From positions 248,001-312,000 of the forward strand of contig WYDT01000001.1 in NCBI GenBank assembly GCA_013122435.1: 64,000 bases of DNA. Direction: 5' to 3'. This document shows, piece after piece, positions 1 to 9,781 of this stretch. The notes under the pieces were generated by a model. That model had not been told where the DNA came from and did no database searches. It saw nothing but the letters and a program-made list of their open reading frames with translations. The translations under genes and the position numbers were made by a program. This DNA is from Chloroflexi bacterium AL-N1 (GTDB lineage: Bacteria > Chloroflexota > Chloroflexia > Chloroflexales > Roseiflexaceae). Position 1 is the stretch's first letter, and every line of letters starts with the position of its first letter.

Positions 1-2751
1 CTCATAATATTCCTGAACAACCGTTTGATCTGGCTGCTCCCGGTTTACTTCAGCCAATAACACATAGGTACGGGCGTATTCGTTCATGATAACCACATCG
101 TTTGGTGCGGCTTCGTTCGCCCGTTCGTACCACTCAAGTGCTTGTTGGAGTTGTGCTGGATCTTGTGTCAGTCGTGAATACCAGAATGAGTAGAGCCGCC
201 CCAGGTTGGCCGAATGGTCTTTATTACGAGGATTAATCTCATAGGCGCGCAGGAGGACCGCTTCGGCATAACTCATTAACTCTTGTAAGGGCATTTCTAA
301 GACAAATTGTTGTATCGATTGATCGTTTGGTTGTCGCAATAACGTTTCCACACGGGCATCATCAACTGTTTCGCCAAATTCTGTTCCATCCATCTGACGA
401 CGGATATCGACCAGACTCATCAGGTTACGTCCCAGGCTGAGATAGTAAAAATCTTGTTCTGGTTCCAGGTTGATAGCATCGACAAAAAACGTTAATCCTT
501 CAAGGTGGCGTTGAAGATTAGCTTGTGCGCTTTCTGTATAGATCTTACCCTGTTGAAAACGCATATCAGCAAAGACATTACTGACATTGATACTCCACAC
601 AAAGGCAAACGCAATGACCGCAATGATAGTGTAGAGCAGTCCGCCAAGCAGTCCACTCGACCCGGTCGCACGGCGCCGTGATGAGCCCGTGCGCCGTGAA
701 CCATGACCTGCTGCTGTTTGTCGACGACTTCCGCGACCTTTTGTTGCCTTTTGCCCTTTACGTTCTACGGGTTCGGGAGATTCGCTCGCAGCTTCGGTCA
801 GATCTGGTTCCTGACCATCAAGTGAGTACTGGCCTGCCAAAGAACCAGACACCACTAGAACAGCCATGGCGATCCAGAGCAGCATTAATGTGGCGACAAT
901 CGGTATACCGGTCAACCCTTCGACACTATGGGCAACAACAATACTTATACAAGCTATAAAGAGGACTTGCATACGCCATTCGGTTACCCGTTGGAGAAGT
1001 CGCCAGGCGAGGGCAAAGAAGCTGAGAATAACAAAGAGATAGCTGATCAAACCGAATAAGCCTTTGGTCACTAATTCATCTAAATAGGCTTGATGTGACC
1101 GATCTGGTGAGGCACCACGCGCCTCAACATTGGCGAGCGATGGGGGATAGAACGGGTTGTAGGCAACAAACATACTTTCTGGACCCCATCCCACCAGAGC
1201 ACGAACAGGGTTAGATGTAATCAATCCTACGGCGCCATTGGTAATCTCGTCGCCAAACCAAATCTTCATGCGCACATCACCGGTGGTGCCTGGACTCGTA
1301 TCCAGAAGGCGACCCATTCGCCCAATGTAGGGAACTTCACGTAACTCAACGAAGACGGGTGCATTGGAAAAATTGAAGATAACAATAAAAGCACCCATCG
1401 CAATAGTGAGTGCAATTTCGCCAATGAGAAGATTGCGCCAGAGTGTCGCGCGGGGCAGTCCTTCGGTGCGCGCGCGCTGCCATGCCTTCCATAATAGTAG
1501 GGTAAAGAAGACAAACAAGCCCGCTCCCGCACCAATCCAGGGGCCACGACTTTGTGTGTAGAAGGTCACGACCAACAGCAAGAGTGTGATGATGAGCATG
1601 CCAATGCTTTGGAGCCGCATAAATAATGCGGTTTGCGGACTCGAACGACGAGGGAGTACGAACATGAGCGTATAGCTCACAATAATTGATATGATGCCAC
1701 CAATCATCCATATAGGCCATTCTGTGCCGCCACGTTCTCCATATGGCCGTACTTCCTGACCGCCAGTGGACTGGCCAGAAGAAAAGAATAATCCCAACAT
1801 GAGGACGTATGTAATTGCCACGATACCAGGAAGCAGCATTGAGATGTTGATACGGTCAGCGCTATGGGGGCGTAATGTAGGGACAAGATAGAGGAGAAAT
1901 GCAACAACTAGTGAGCCAGGATAGACCCACCAATACCGCAGATCGTTGGTACGAACAACCGCAACAAACTGGATAGCGGCAAACACAATCGCAAGACTCC
2001 CCAGAACGAGCAACACGTAGCTGATGGCCCATCCCCAGTCAACACCAGGGCGCTTTGAGGAGGGAGATTGACTTGCCGTGTGCGCTGCTGCTATTGTCAG
2101 GTACAGGGCGAAGGGAATAATCATGATAAAGTAGGCAGCAACAAAGATTGAATTCCCCATTGTTGAGGCAATACGCGAAACAACGTCGCCACCCCACGGA
2201 AGCGGATCAAGTTGGTAGTGCTGAATCAATCCATACCCAACAGCGACCAGACTTCCTAATACAGAGATAGTAACAAGACGCTCTAACTGCTCACGACGAC
2301 GCATGTTCAAAACAACAATGGCACCAAGGGCAATGTATGACAGATGGGTATATGTCCCTTGCAGACGTTGATAGGAACCCCAAAAACTCATGTATGGTGT
2401 CACAGATACAATAGTGGCAAACAGAAAAACGACGATATACACTAGTACCGGGATTGATAGAGGAACAGATGTTATACGACTCCAGATACGTTTAAGCCGT
2501 CCAGGAGGTTGCTTTGCTGTATCTTCTGATTTTGGTTTGGGAGGCGCATTATTCAACCCTTCCAACCATCGAATAATCGCTGCGGCTGCCATGACTAACA
2601 CAATGGCACGCAACGAAGTTGATTTATCCGGTTCAAAGTGGCGTGAGGAGAGCAGGTTAAAGTAGCTTGGTATAAACACCACAGCCAGAAGCCATCCGCC
2701 CTCGACAATGCGTTCACACCAACGTGCAATCGCGGTCTGTTGCTGTATCAA
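1..2751 (-). CDS. O-antigen ligase-like polytopic membrane protein with C-terminal TPR region (3' end outside window)
   Basis: An open frame of 917 codons runs from a TTG start at 2751 to the window edge without a stop. The TTG has a GGGAGGA ribosome-binding site about 8 bases upstream. The first ~600 residues are many hydrophobic segments separated by short loops. The large extracytoplasmic loop carries WGPESMF and DRSHQAYLDELVTKG, which matches the O-antigen ligase/Wzy (Wzy_C) pattern. A basic Arg/Lys/Ser-rich linker follows, then one more membrane segment and helical repeats resembling TPRs (for example NPRNKDHSANLGRLYSFWYS). Such proteins act in the cytoplasmic membrane and join or polymerise surface glycans. 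The TPR tail is frequent in Gram-positive and Chloroflexota homologues (family knowledge). The glycan substrate cannot be inferred. The start is moderately secure. Confidence 0.8.
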   Translation of the reverse strand, partial: MIQQQTAIARWCERIVEGGWLLAVVFIPSYFNLLSSRHFEPDKSTSLRAIVLVMAAAAIIRWLEGLNNAPPKPKSEDTAKQPPGRLKRIWSRITSVPLSIPVLVYIVVFLFATIVSVTPYMSFWGSYQRLQGTYTHLSYIALGAIVVLNMRRREQLERLVTISVLGSLVAVGYGLIQHYQLDPLPWGGDVVSRIASTMGNSIFVAAYFIMIIPFALYLTIAAAHTASQSPSSKRPGVDWGWAISYVLLVLGSLAIVFAAIQFVAVVRTNDLRYWWVYPGSLVVAFLLYLVPTLRPHSADRINISMLLPGIVAITYVLMLGLFFSSGQSTGGQEVRPYGERGGTEWPIWMIGGIISIIVSYTLMFVLPRRSSPQTALFMRLQSIGMLIITLLLLVVTFYTQSRGPWIGAGAGLFVFFTLLLWKAWQRARTEGLPRATLWRNLLIGEIALTIAMGAFIVIFNFSNAPVFVELREVPYIGRMGRLLDTSPGTTGDVRMKIWFGDEITNGAVGLITSNPVRALVGWGPESMFVAYNPFYPPSLANVEARGASPDRSHQAYLDELVTKGLFGLISYLFVILSFFALAWRLLQRVTEWRMQVLFIACISIVVAHSVEGLTGIPIVATLMLLWIAMAVLVVSGSLAGQYSLDGQEPDLTEAASESPEPVERKGQKATKGRGSRRQTAAGHGSRRTGSSRRRATGSSGLLGGLLYTIIAVIAFAFVWSINVSNVFADMRFQQGKIYTESAQANLQRHLEGLTFFVDAINLEPEQDFYYLSLGRNLMSLVDIRRQMDGTEFGETVDDARVETLLRQPNDQSIQQFVLEMPLQELMSYAEAVLLRAYEINPRNKDHSANLGRLYSFWYSRLTQDPAQLQQALEWYERANEAAPNDVVIMNEYARTYVLLAEVNREQPDQTVVQEYYE

Positions 2752-2826
2752 TGGATATCCTCCCTGTAATGGGTACAAGGTGAAGTGTGATGATAAATTT
2801 CAGTTCTTCTCCCTAGCATTGAATAT

Positions 2827-4632
2827 TTAACGTACTAACAGTGGTTGCTGAACTTCGCGCGCATTTTTTTGTTTGAGTACCTGTGCGCGATCTAACATCT
2901 CTTGAGCACTGCGGCGACTGTGATCACTCACAGGTGTACCATCCAGCATTGCTGCAAGTTCTTCAGTACGTTGCTCACCGATTAAACTGTGGATGTTGGT
3001 ACGTGTGCGAAGATCATCATTGAGGGAAGAACCCAAAACATGTTTTACAATCGTAAAGTGTGTGTCGCCAAAGGCTGCAACCTGTGGCAAGTGAGTAATA
3101 CAAATGACCTGATGTTGCGTGCTAATGCCCCACAGCTTTTCACCAACCACCTGACCAGCACGCCCACCGACACCAACGTCAACTTCATCAAATACCAGAG
3201 TGGGAACATCATCAACTCGTGACAGAATGGATTTTAGCGCAAGCAACAACCGAGCGCTTTCGCCACCTGAGGCAATACGTGCCAAAGGTTTGAGGGGTTC
3301 ACCAGGGTTAGGAGACAACATAAACTCAACCTGGTCGATACCCGTTTTATCGAAGGCAAGCCGTCTATCTTCAGCATTTGGTAATGGCACACCATTTAGA
3401 TCATCTGCATGATTGATATTCACATAAAATTGAACATGAGGCATAGAAAGTTCACGTACGGCTTCCTCTACAGCTTTTGCAAGTTGATTGCCTGCAGTGC
3501 ACCGCTTTTGCGAGAGCGTTCCGGCAAGTGTGCCGAGGTCTGTCCGGATCATTGCTTCCTGAGTTTCGAGATCTGCCATATGCTCTTCGCTATGTATCAA
3601 GCGATCAATTTCTGCTTCAGCCGACTCAGCACGTTCGAGAATTTGCTCAATTGTGCCACGGTGCCTGCGTTGTATATTGCGAATAACCGTGAGACGGTCT
3701 TCAATCTCGTCCAGCCGTGATGCATCGAAATCAATGGAGTCACGATAGGCTCGTATGCCTGTTGCGATTTCTTCCAGCGAAAATAGCAGTTCACGAGACT
3801 GTTCTAACATAGCATTTCTTGATGTGTCGAGGCGGGCAAGTTCTTCTAAAAGTGCAGAAACAGAGCCCATCATTTCGATAATCGATTGAGTCGTGTGAGG
3901 CTCGCTCTGTTCACCGTCATACAATAGGGCGTAGGTTTCCAGCACAATTTCATGAATGCGTGCGCCGTTTTGCACAAGTGAGCGCTCCTGAGTTAATTCT
4001 TCCTCCTCACCAAGACGCAACTGTGCTGCCTGCACATCTTCAAGGAGAAAACGTAATTCCTCAATACGTTCCGTGCGTCGTGTTGCTGCTTCTCGCATTT
4101 TTGTCAGTTCGTCGCGCACCTTTTGTAGTTCTGCGACTTTGCTGGCAACCGTTTCACGCAAGGGAAGTAATCCACCATATCGATCAAGCATGTCGACGTG
4201 GGTACGAGCATTAAATAAGGACAGACCATCGTGTTGTCCATGAATATCAACCAGACGACCACCCACTTCTCGGAGGATGCTACTGTTTACCGCACGACCA
4301 TTGATACGTGCGACACTACGCCCACTTTCAGCATTGATTTCACGTGAAAGGATCAAGGTATCATCAGCATCGTCCCAAAGGCCAAAATCTTGTAAAAGAG
4401 GAATAACATCAGGTCGATCAGTGAGGCTGAAAACTCCTTCGATACGGGCACGTTCTGCACCAGCACTTACAAAGGTGGGGTCAGTTTTATCACCGCGTAA
4501 TGTTCCTAAGGCGTCAATAATAATGGATTTGCCAGCACCTGTCTCACCGGTAAGGACAATAAAACCCGCACCTAAACGAAGGTGTAATTGGTTAATAATG
4601 GCAAAATCGCGAATGTTGAGTTCAAGCAACAT
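2827..4632 (-). CDS. recN: DNA repair protein RecN
   Basis: A 601-residue SMC-like ATPase of the normal RecN length. The Walker A motif GETGAGKS lies near residue 30. A long coiled-coil middle follows, then the ABC signature region IASGGESARLLLALK and Walker B LVFDEVDVGVGG. RecN acts at double-strand breaks together with RecA, tethering or remodelling ends in the cytoplasm. An in-frame upstream ATG at 4719 would add 29 residues with no homology. The ATG at 4632 gives the family N-terminus MLLELNIRDFAIINQ and is chosen. It stands alone on the minus strand downstream of the flavin-reductase gene, with a roughly 200-base gap that presumably holds its promoter. Confidence 0.95.
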   Translation of the reverse strand: MLLELNIRDFAIINQLHLRLGAGFIVLTGETGAGKSIIIDALGTLRGDKTDPTFVSAGAERARIEGVFSLTDRPDVIPLLQDFGLWDDADDTLILSREINAESGRSVARINGRAVNSSILREVGGRLVDIHGQHDGLSLFNARTHVDMLDRYGGLLPLRETVASKVAELQKVRDELTKMREAATRRTERIEELRFLLEDVQAAQLRLGEEEELTQERSLVQNGARIHEIVLETYALLYDGEQSEPHTTQSIIEMMGSVSALLEELARLDTSRNAMLEQSRELLFSLEEIATGIRAYRDSIDFDASRLDEIEDRLTVIRNIQRRHRGTIEQILERAESAEAEIDRLIHSEEHMADLETQEAMIRTDLGTLAGTLSQKRCTAGNQLAKAVEEAVRELSMPHVQFYVNINHADDLNGVPLPNAEDRRLAFDKTGIDQVEFMLSPNPGEPLKPLARIASGGESARLLLALKSILSRVDDVPTLVFDEVDVGVGGRAGQVVGEKLWGISTQHQVICITHLPQVAAFGDTHFTIVKHVLGSSLNDDLRTRTNIHSLIGEQRTEELAAMLDGTPVSDHSRRSAQEMLDRAQVLKQKNAREVQQPLLVR

Positions 4633-4831
4633 ATATATTTGTGCATCCAAATGTATGCAAATAGCTATCAGCGGTGGGCATTGTACCACATCGTTTAGCA
4701 ATGTCGCAATGCTTAACAATGCCCCATAACAATCAATTTTGCGTTAGGTATGTATAGTACCTGTAGTCACATAATTACTGAGAACGTCTCTTCTCCGGTT
4801 AAACATATATTAACTAAAATAATTCACATTA

Positions 4832-5473
4832 TTATCGGTCTACCTGCTTCGTTTGATCATTGTAACGCGCACGTTGCATATCAAAAACCTCACGAATACA
4901 GGCATAACTGGACCCGGCCAAACGACCAATAGGTTGTAAGCGTTGAAGATCAATATGTAAGCGTTCATTGATAATATCATCACGAACATGAAGCATGGTA
5001 ACCGTACCAATAACTAAGGTTGAGCTTCCCGGTCCCTCACCAACAGGTACGGTAGTGTATAAGTTACACTCCATGCTCACTGGTGCATCAGCTACGCGAG
5101 GTGGTTGTACCACAACACTTGACGCCATAATGAGTCCTGCAGCTTCAAATTCGTTGACAGCAGACGGGTAATTGATAGATGTTTCATTCATTGCCTCAGC
5201 TAATGTTTCATTGACCATGTTGATTACAAATTCACCAACTGTTTGGATGTTGCGAAGTGTGTCCTTACGTCCGTCCTGTGTGTCAGTAGCACCAATCGCA
5301 ATACTAACAGCAGGAGGATTGGAACCAACGCCGTTGAAGAAGCTAAAAGGAGCCAGATTAGGTAGTCCATCAACATCAATCGTGGAAACCCAGGCAATTG
5401 GCCGTGGGACAATACAACCAATCAGCAATTTGTAAATTTCTGGCTGACTCAGTGTTTGTAAATTTAATTGCAT
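4832..5473 (-). CDS. Flavin reductase-like (DIM6/NTAB) FMN-binding protein
   Basis: A 213-residue protein with the flavin reductase-like split-barrel fold. The N-terminal CIVPRPIAWVSTIDVDGLPN and NLAPFSFFNGVGSNPP segments are the classic FMN-binding signature of the DIM6/NTAB family. These proteins bind FMN and reduce flavin or small electron acceptors; the physiological substrate is not predictable. An ATG at 5473 is chosen because the upstream in-frame extension would run through the parS-like site at 5497-5512 and has no homology. It lies just downstream of the phosphatidyltransferase gene, with the parS-like sequence in the short gap between them. Confidence 0.85.
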   Translation of the reverse strand: MQLNLQTLSQPEIYKLLIGCIVPRPIAWVSTIDVDGLPNLAPFSFFNGVGSNPPAVSIAIGATDTQDGRKDTLRNIQTVGEFVINMVNETLAEAMNETSINYPSAVNEFEAAGLIMASSVVVQPPRVADAPVSMECNLYTTVPVGEGPGSSTLVIGTVTMLHVRDDIINERLHIDLQRLQPIGRLAGSSYACIREVFDMQRARYNDQTKQVDR

Positions 5474-5496
5474 AGTTATACTTAATAGTAGTAGTA

Positions 5497-5512
5497 TGTT
5501 ACACGTGAAACA
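5497..5512. promoter_or_regulatory. parS: parS-like centromere site 1
   Basis: TGTTACACGTGAAACA matches the bacterial parS consensus TGTTTCACGTGAAACA at 15 of 16 positions. It lies between two minus-strand genes and about 0.7 kb from parB. ParB proteins load on such 16-bp palindromes near the replication origin. Confidence 0.8.
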
Positions 5513-5513
5513 C

Positions 5514-6149
5514 CTATTGATAATCACCACGTTGCATGAGTGAGACAGATCGTTTTGCGATAGTATTGCGGCGACTCTGTCGCCATACATGGAGAATACG
5601 TTGCAATGCTGTTAGATGTGTTAGTATTGCAAGTACCCACAGAATAATGGAGATCCAGCCCGTACACAAGCCAAACACAATCATCACGATACGTTCAGGA
5701 CGTTCCAATAATCCTACTTTACAATCAAAATCAAGAGACTCAGCACGTGCACGTGCATAACTGATGAGCAACGACCCTGTACCAGCAACAAAGACCAGCA
5801 TCACTTCAACAGAGCCAGGAGTATTTTGATAATAATAGAATAATAGGCCAAAGAAGATAAACACTTCAGAGTAACGATCTAAGGTTGAGTCAAGAAAAGC
5901 CCCTAATTGACTTTCTTCATTTTTTGCACGCGCAAGCGCACCATCCAACATATCAAATATGCTGGCAACAAGAATAAGACAACCAGCCCAAAAGAATGAG
6001 CCAGTGGCAAGTAACCACACAGAGCCGATAATCAAAGCAAATCCACTCAAAGTCAACTCAGTAGCGGTTAATGAGGTACGCCCAAGGGTTTTTGCAACGA
6101 TCACACCTGTCATACGGCGAATTTTAGCATCTAACCATTTTGGCACCAT
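5514..6149 (-). CDS. CDP-alcohol phosphatidyltransferase family membrane enzyme
   Basis: A 211-residue membrane protein with about six hydrophobic segments. It has the complete CDP-alcohol phosphotransferase motif D-x2-D-G-x2-A-R-x8-G-x3-D-x3-D: FDMLDGALAR, then LGAFLDSTLDR. The family transfers a phosphatidyl group from CDP-diacylglycerol to a polyol or its phosphate. The architecture resembles phosphatidylinositol-phosphate or archaetidyl-transferase-type members more than PgsA with its longer spacing, so no symbol is given. The stop codon is one base beyond the parS-like site at 5497-5512. It is probably an essential lipid head-group enzyme; the acceptor alcohol is unknown. Confidence 0.85.
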   Translation of the reverse strand: MVPKWLDAKIRRMTGVIVAKTLGRTSLTATELTLSGFALIIGSVWLLATGSFFWAGCLILVASIFDMLDGALARAKNEESQLGAFLDSTLDRYSEVFIFFGLLFYYYQNTPGSVEVMLVFVAGTGSLLISYARARAESLDFDCKVGLLERPERIVMIVFGLCTGWISIILWVLAILTHLTALQRILHVWRQSRRNTIAKRSVSLMQRGDYQ

Positions 6150-6236
6150 GGTATTGCTACCCTCCTCTGCACCTCACGTATGGTAGTTGCAGCTTCATTG
6201 ATTTGTTCATTAGCACGACTTACGTTACAGACATAT

Positions 6237-7163
6237 CTACGCATTACCAATCAAGTCAAAAAAGGCCTGCAATTGCTCATCTGTATAGAATTCAATGGTT
6301 ACCTGTAGTTTGCTATCAGAGCGCAACAAACGAACAGGCGCCCCAAGTATACGTTCCATCTCCCGAGTCACCTGTTGATCATCATCAGATAAGGCAACAG
6401 GTGACTGTTTTGCCGTTTTGCGGTCTGTCTTAGTCTGTGATTTATTAGAGCGCGATCCACGACGTTGACGCAGTGTTGCGATAGCATAATCGATATTCCC
6501 ATTGTATTCCTTGGCAATATCACTAAGATGCTCGGCATCACGGACACTCATATCCTCTGTTGTTAATACTGCTAAAGCGGCCAGTTGCTGTTCAGGTGTC
6601 TCAAGTTTCAGTAATGCACGTCCATGACCAGCACTGATTGTATTGCTCAAAATCGCTTCTCTGGCAGGTTCTGGAAGGTTGAGTAAACGCCGTGTATTCG
6701 CAATCGTCACACGGTTGTTTTTACCAACTCGTTGAGCAATCTCACTATCAGTCAAATTGAAATCATCTTTCAGGTTTTGATAGGCTTGTGCCTCTTCGAG
6801 TGGATTAAGATCAGCACGTTGTACATTTTCAATCAGCGCTAATTCGAGCAACTCTTGCGGGGTTGTTTCACGGATAATCACAGGGACGTGTGTGAGTTGT
6901 GCCTTACGTGACGCACGCCACCGCCGCTCACCAGCTATCAGTTCATACAGTCCCTCACCCATTTCGCTCACAATCAGCGGCTGAATAATACCGTGCTCAC
7001 GAATGGAAATGGCTAATTCTTCTAGAGCTGTTTCGTCAAATAACATACGGGGTTGACGAGGATTCTGGCGAATATTGTTAATAGGTATATCTTTTACCCC
7101 ACTTTGTGTATCAGGGGGCAGAAGTGCATTTAAGCCGCGATATAGTCCGCCTTTTTTAGTCAT
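6237..7163 (-). CDS. parB: Chromosome-partitioning protein ParB (CTPase clamp)
   Basis: A 308-residue ParB/Spo0J protein. The N-terminal MTKKGGLYRGLNALLP is typical of chromosomal ParB. The CTP-binding motif GERRWRAS follows NPRQPRM and ELIAGERRW. The helix-turn-helix around SEIAQRVGKNNRVTIANT reads parS. The C-terminal dimerisation region is preceded by a basic Lys/Arg/Ser linker. ParB loads on parS, spreads as a CTP-dependent clamp and recruits SMC and ParA. It is 17 bases downstream of parA and in the same operon. Four parS-like sites are visible in this window. Confidence 0.95.
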   Translation of the reverse strand: MTKKGGLYRGLNALLPPDTQSGVKDIPINNIRQNPRQPRMLFDETALEELAISIREHGIIQPLIVSEMGEGLYELIAGERRWRASRKAQLTHVPVIIRETTPQELLELALIENVQRADLNPLEEAQAYQNLKDDFNLTDSEIAQRVGKNNRVTIANTRRLLNLPEPAREAILSNTISAGHGRALLKLETPEQQLAALAVLTTEDMSVRDAEHLSDIAKEYNGNIDYAIATLRQRRGSRSNKSQTKTDRKTAKQSPVALSDDDQQVTREMERILGAPVRLLRSDSKLQVTIEFYTDEQLQAFFDLIGNA

Positions 7164-7180
7164 AGTACCATCCCCTCAAC

Positions 7181-7963
7181 TCAAAACCGTTGTAAAAATT
7201 CATCTGCCAGTAACCCATATGCCTGAGCAGCTCGATTTTGCGGATCATATTCGTTCAACAGTTGCCCATAGCTTGGGGCTTCACTTACCCGTACGCTACG
7301 AGGAATTAATGTATCAAAGATGCGCTGCGGAAAATATTGACGTACTTCCTCAACTACCTGTTGGGACAAATTGGTACGTCCATCATACATCGTCATCACA
7401 ACTCCAGCAATTGAAAGCGCTGGGTTGAGATGATCGCGCACACGATCAATAGTTCCCTTGAGTTGTACCAAACCCTCTAACGCCAGGTATTCACATTGTA
7501 GTGGAATAAGCACATAATGAGCTGCACACAAAGCATTTAATGTTAATAACCCCAGTGAAGGAGGGCAATCAAGTAATATCCAATGATATCCCTCAATCTG
7601 TTCCAGTGCTTCAGCAAGACGCCACTCACGACGTTCGATGTCTGTTAGTTCGATCATAGCCCCAGCCAAATTTTCACTTGCTGGAATAATGTCATAACCC
7701 AATCTACCAGTCTGATAAATTACATCACCTGGTACATTAACACCCATGAGCATTTCATAGGTTGAAATAGTTACACGGTGCTTATCAATACCAAGACTTG
7801 TTGTTGCGTTCCCTTGCGGATCACAATCAATCAGTAGCACACGATGGCCTCGCTGAGACAATTCTCCTGCAAGGTTGACAGATGTTGTGGTCTTACCAAC
7901 ACCACCTTTTTGATTGGCAAGTGCTACCACAACAGTTCGAGAGTCGCTATCTGTGTGTTTCAC
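7181..7963 (-). CDS. parA: Chromosome-partitioning ATPase ParA (Soj)
   Basis: A 260-residue deviant Walker-type ATPase. ALANQKGGVGKTTTSVNLA is the signature with both lysines. The second motif is VLLIDCDPQGNATTSLG, and switch residues are in WILLDCPPSLGLLTLN. The length is that of chromosomal Soj/ParA without the N-terminal HTH of plasmid Ia types. It forms a nucleoid-bound gradient that moves ParB-parS complexes. Its start is at a parS-like site (7956-7971), so ParB binding may autoregulate the operon (inference). Confidence 0.95.
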   Translation of the reverse strand: MKHTDSDSRTVVVALANQKGGVGKTTTSVNLAGELSQRGHRVLLIDCDPQGNATTSLGIDKHRVTISTYEMLMGVNVPGDVIYQTGRLGYDIIPASENLAGAMIELTDIERREWRLAEALEQIEGYHWILLDCPPSLGLLTLNALCAAHYVLIPLQCEYLALEGLVQLKGTIDRVRDHLNPALSIAGVVMTMYDGRTNLSQQVVEEVRQYFPQRIFDTLIPRSVRVSEAPSYGQLLNEYDPQNRAAQAYGLLADEFLQRF

Positions 7964-7971
7964 GTTTTACA
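7956..7971. promoter_or_regulatory. parS: parS-like site 2 overlapping the parA start
   Basis: TGTTTCACGTTTTACA keeps one perfect half site (TGTTTCACGT) and has three mismatches in the other half against the consensus. The identical 16-mer recurs at 8069-8084, which argues that it is a real ParB site variant rather than chance. It overlaps the first codons of parA. Confidence 0.6.
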
Positions 7972-8068
7972 CCTATATCTCAACTGAAAGACAACCTATA
8001 GAATAGAGGGCAACATATATCTAATACGATCCAGATTTAGCTACTCATGTGCTACTGTGTTAATCAAG

Positions 8069-8084
8069 TGTTTCACGTTTTACA
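8069..8084. promoter_or_regulatory. parS: parS-like site 3 upstream of parA
   Basis: A second exact copy of TGTTTCACGTTTTACA, 113 bases from the copy at 7956 and in the same orientation. It sits in the roughly 250-base region between the parA start and the 3' end of the M23 peptidase gene, which also holds the parAB promoter. Together the two copies could bind ParB for autoregulation. Confidence 0.6.
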
Positions 8085-8212
8085 TCTCCATTGTAGCATG
8101 ACAGCATAGTTCGTGCCAGCAAACAAAATACCTGAAAACAACATATAATAATAAAACGTCACCACACAGTGTGGGACGTTTTAGATGAAATACTAAACTG
8201 CAATAATACAGA

Positions 8213-9781
8213 TTAAGGAAGGAATTGAAGTGGATTTACAGCCTGACCGTTGACCTTTACTGTGAAATGCAGATGTACACCCGTTGAATAACCACCACTT
8301 CCATAAGTACTTCCCATAGCACCAATTACTTGACTTACATCAACACTTTGACCAGAAGAGACAACCGGTTGCCTGAGCAAATGGCCATAGATTGTTTCAA
8401 CACCATCACCATGGTTGATTCGGACACAGTAACCGTACCCCCCACACCATCCAGCTTCAACTACCTGCCCCGCACGTGCAGCAAGAATTGGTGTTCCTGA
8501 GCGATTGGCTATATCAATACCGTTATGAAATCCAGGGAACGGGCTGGTACGATAACCAAAGCCTGATGTAAACCGTCCCTGAGTAGGCCATACCCACACT
8601 GGTGGCGGTGGTGGGAAATCATCAGTCTCTGGTAGGCGCTCCAACATATCAGGTGTTATATCCAAAAGATCACTGTGAACCCAACCAGAACCAACACTGC
8701 CTGCATTCACTTTAATCCAGTCAGCATGTCGTGCTACTAATTCGAGCGGGAAATTGGCATCTAACTGCTCAACACGTGCATACACACCATCAGGGCCTGT
8801 CCGCATATTTGTCTGAGTTTCACGTACAACTCCTGCCAGAACGGCCCGCATCTCAGCAAGGCTTTGCTCATCACCGTAACGTTCAACAACTTCAGAGGGA
8901 TATGCTTGAACCGCACCGGGAATAAACAACTCGCGACCAGGGAGTATAGATTGATCAGCAGCAAGGGCGTTTCCTTTAACCGCCACAATGGCTTCGGGAT
9001 CAACCTCAAACGCATCAGCAATAGAAGCGACTGTATCACCTTGTTCAACAGTATATGGCACACCTGAGAGGCGCGGAATACGCAACTCCTGACCAACGGC
9101 CAGCAAGTTTGCATCTTGTAATGCATTAGACCAGAACAGTGTATTAACACTCACACCATATTGATTGGCTACAGACCCAAGTGTTTCACCATCGCTTAAC
9201 ACATGGGTCTCAACATAAACCACATCTGCCAAAGACATTTGGCGGGTTGATGGCAACGTTAGTGATTGAACAGGAGTACTTGATTCGATTGAAAAGGCCG
9301 AAAAACCACTTACTGCTTGTACATCAGTTGTTCTATCTGTTTCTACCGCCTGAATGTTGATTGGTAGAGTATCTTCGTCTTGTTCGAGAAACCAGGATAA
9401 ACCAAAGAACGAATACTGAGAAACAACCACCACCAATAGCATTACGAATAAATGTGCAGCATATCGTAAGGGAATCCGTGGAATTTCAGGTTTTTTCGGT
9501 TGTTGTAATGACTGAGGAAATGTTGATTGAGGAAGCGTAACTAGCGTATTTTCAAGAGTTGCTCTTGCTAGCCGAGCAGATTGGCGCACACGATGATGAA
9601 ATCCGATATTACCAACAGCCAAATGAGCAGGGTTAATCCAGACTGATGATTGACGTAAACTGTAACGATATAACCATGTCCCCACCACCACTGTTACAAA
9701 GACCACACACCATAAAACAAATGTAATCTGTGTATATAAACGCATAAAGCGAGAAGCTTCATACCATACGGGGTCATCCAT
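8213..9781 (-). CDS. LysM-SH3-M23 cell-wall endopeptidase
   Basis: A 522-residue envelope protein. Two membrane segments lie near residues 15-37 and 108-128. Two LysM modules follow: HVLSDGETLGSVANQYGVS and YTVEQGDTVASIADAF. Next is a bacterial SH3-like domain (NMRTGPDGVYARVEQL to GWVHSDLL), a proline-rich linker and an M23 peptidase domain. The M23 metal ligands are visible in HNGIDIA (HxxxD) and VHLHF (HxH), so it looks catalytically complete. It probably binds peptidoglycan through LysM and cleaves or remodels crosslinks; EnvC/NlpD-like activator roles are an alternative. It is the gene upstream of parAB on the same strand, separated by parS-like sites. Confidence 0.9.
   Translation of the reverse strand: MDDPVWYEASRFMRLYTQITFVLWCVVFVTVVVGTWLYRYSLRQSSVWINPAHLAVGNIGFHHRVRQSARLARATLENTLVTLPQSTFPQSLQQPKKPEIPRIPLRYAAHLFVMLLVVVVSQYSFFGLSWFLEQDEDTLPINIQAVETDRTTDVQAVSGFSAFSIESSTPVQSLTLPSTRQMSLADVVYVETHVLSDGETLGSVANQYGVSVNTLFWSNALQDANLLAVGQELRIPRLSGVPYTVEQGDTVASIADAFEVDPEAIVAVKGNALAADQSILPGRELFIPGAVQAYPSEVVERYGDEQSLAEMRAVLAGVVRETQTNMRTGPDGVYARVEQLDANFPLELVARHADWIKVNAGSVGSGWVHSDLLDITPDMLERLPETDDFPPPPPVWVWPTQGRFTSGFGYRTSPFPGFHNGIDIANRSGTPILAARAGQVVEAGWCGGYGYCVRINHGDGVETIYGHLLRQPVVSSGQSVDVSQVIGAMGSTYGSGGYSTGVHLHFTVKVNGQAVNPLQFLP

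Noticed and set aside
4750..4932. 60-codon plus-strand frame after recN
   Set aside because: It overlaps the 3' end of the flavin-reductase gene on the other strand and has no ribosome-binding site or motif.
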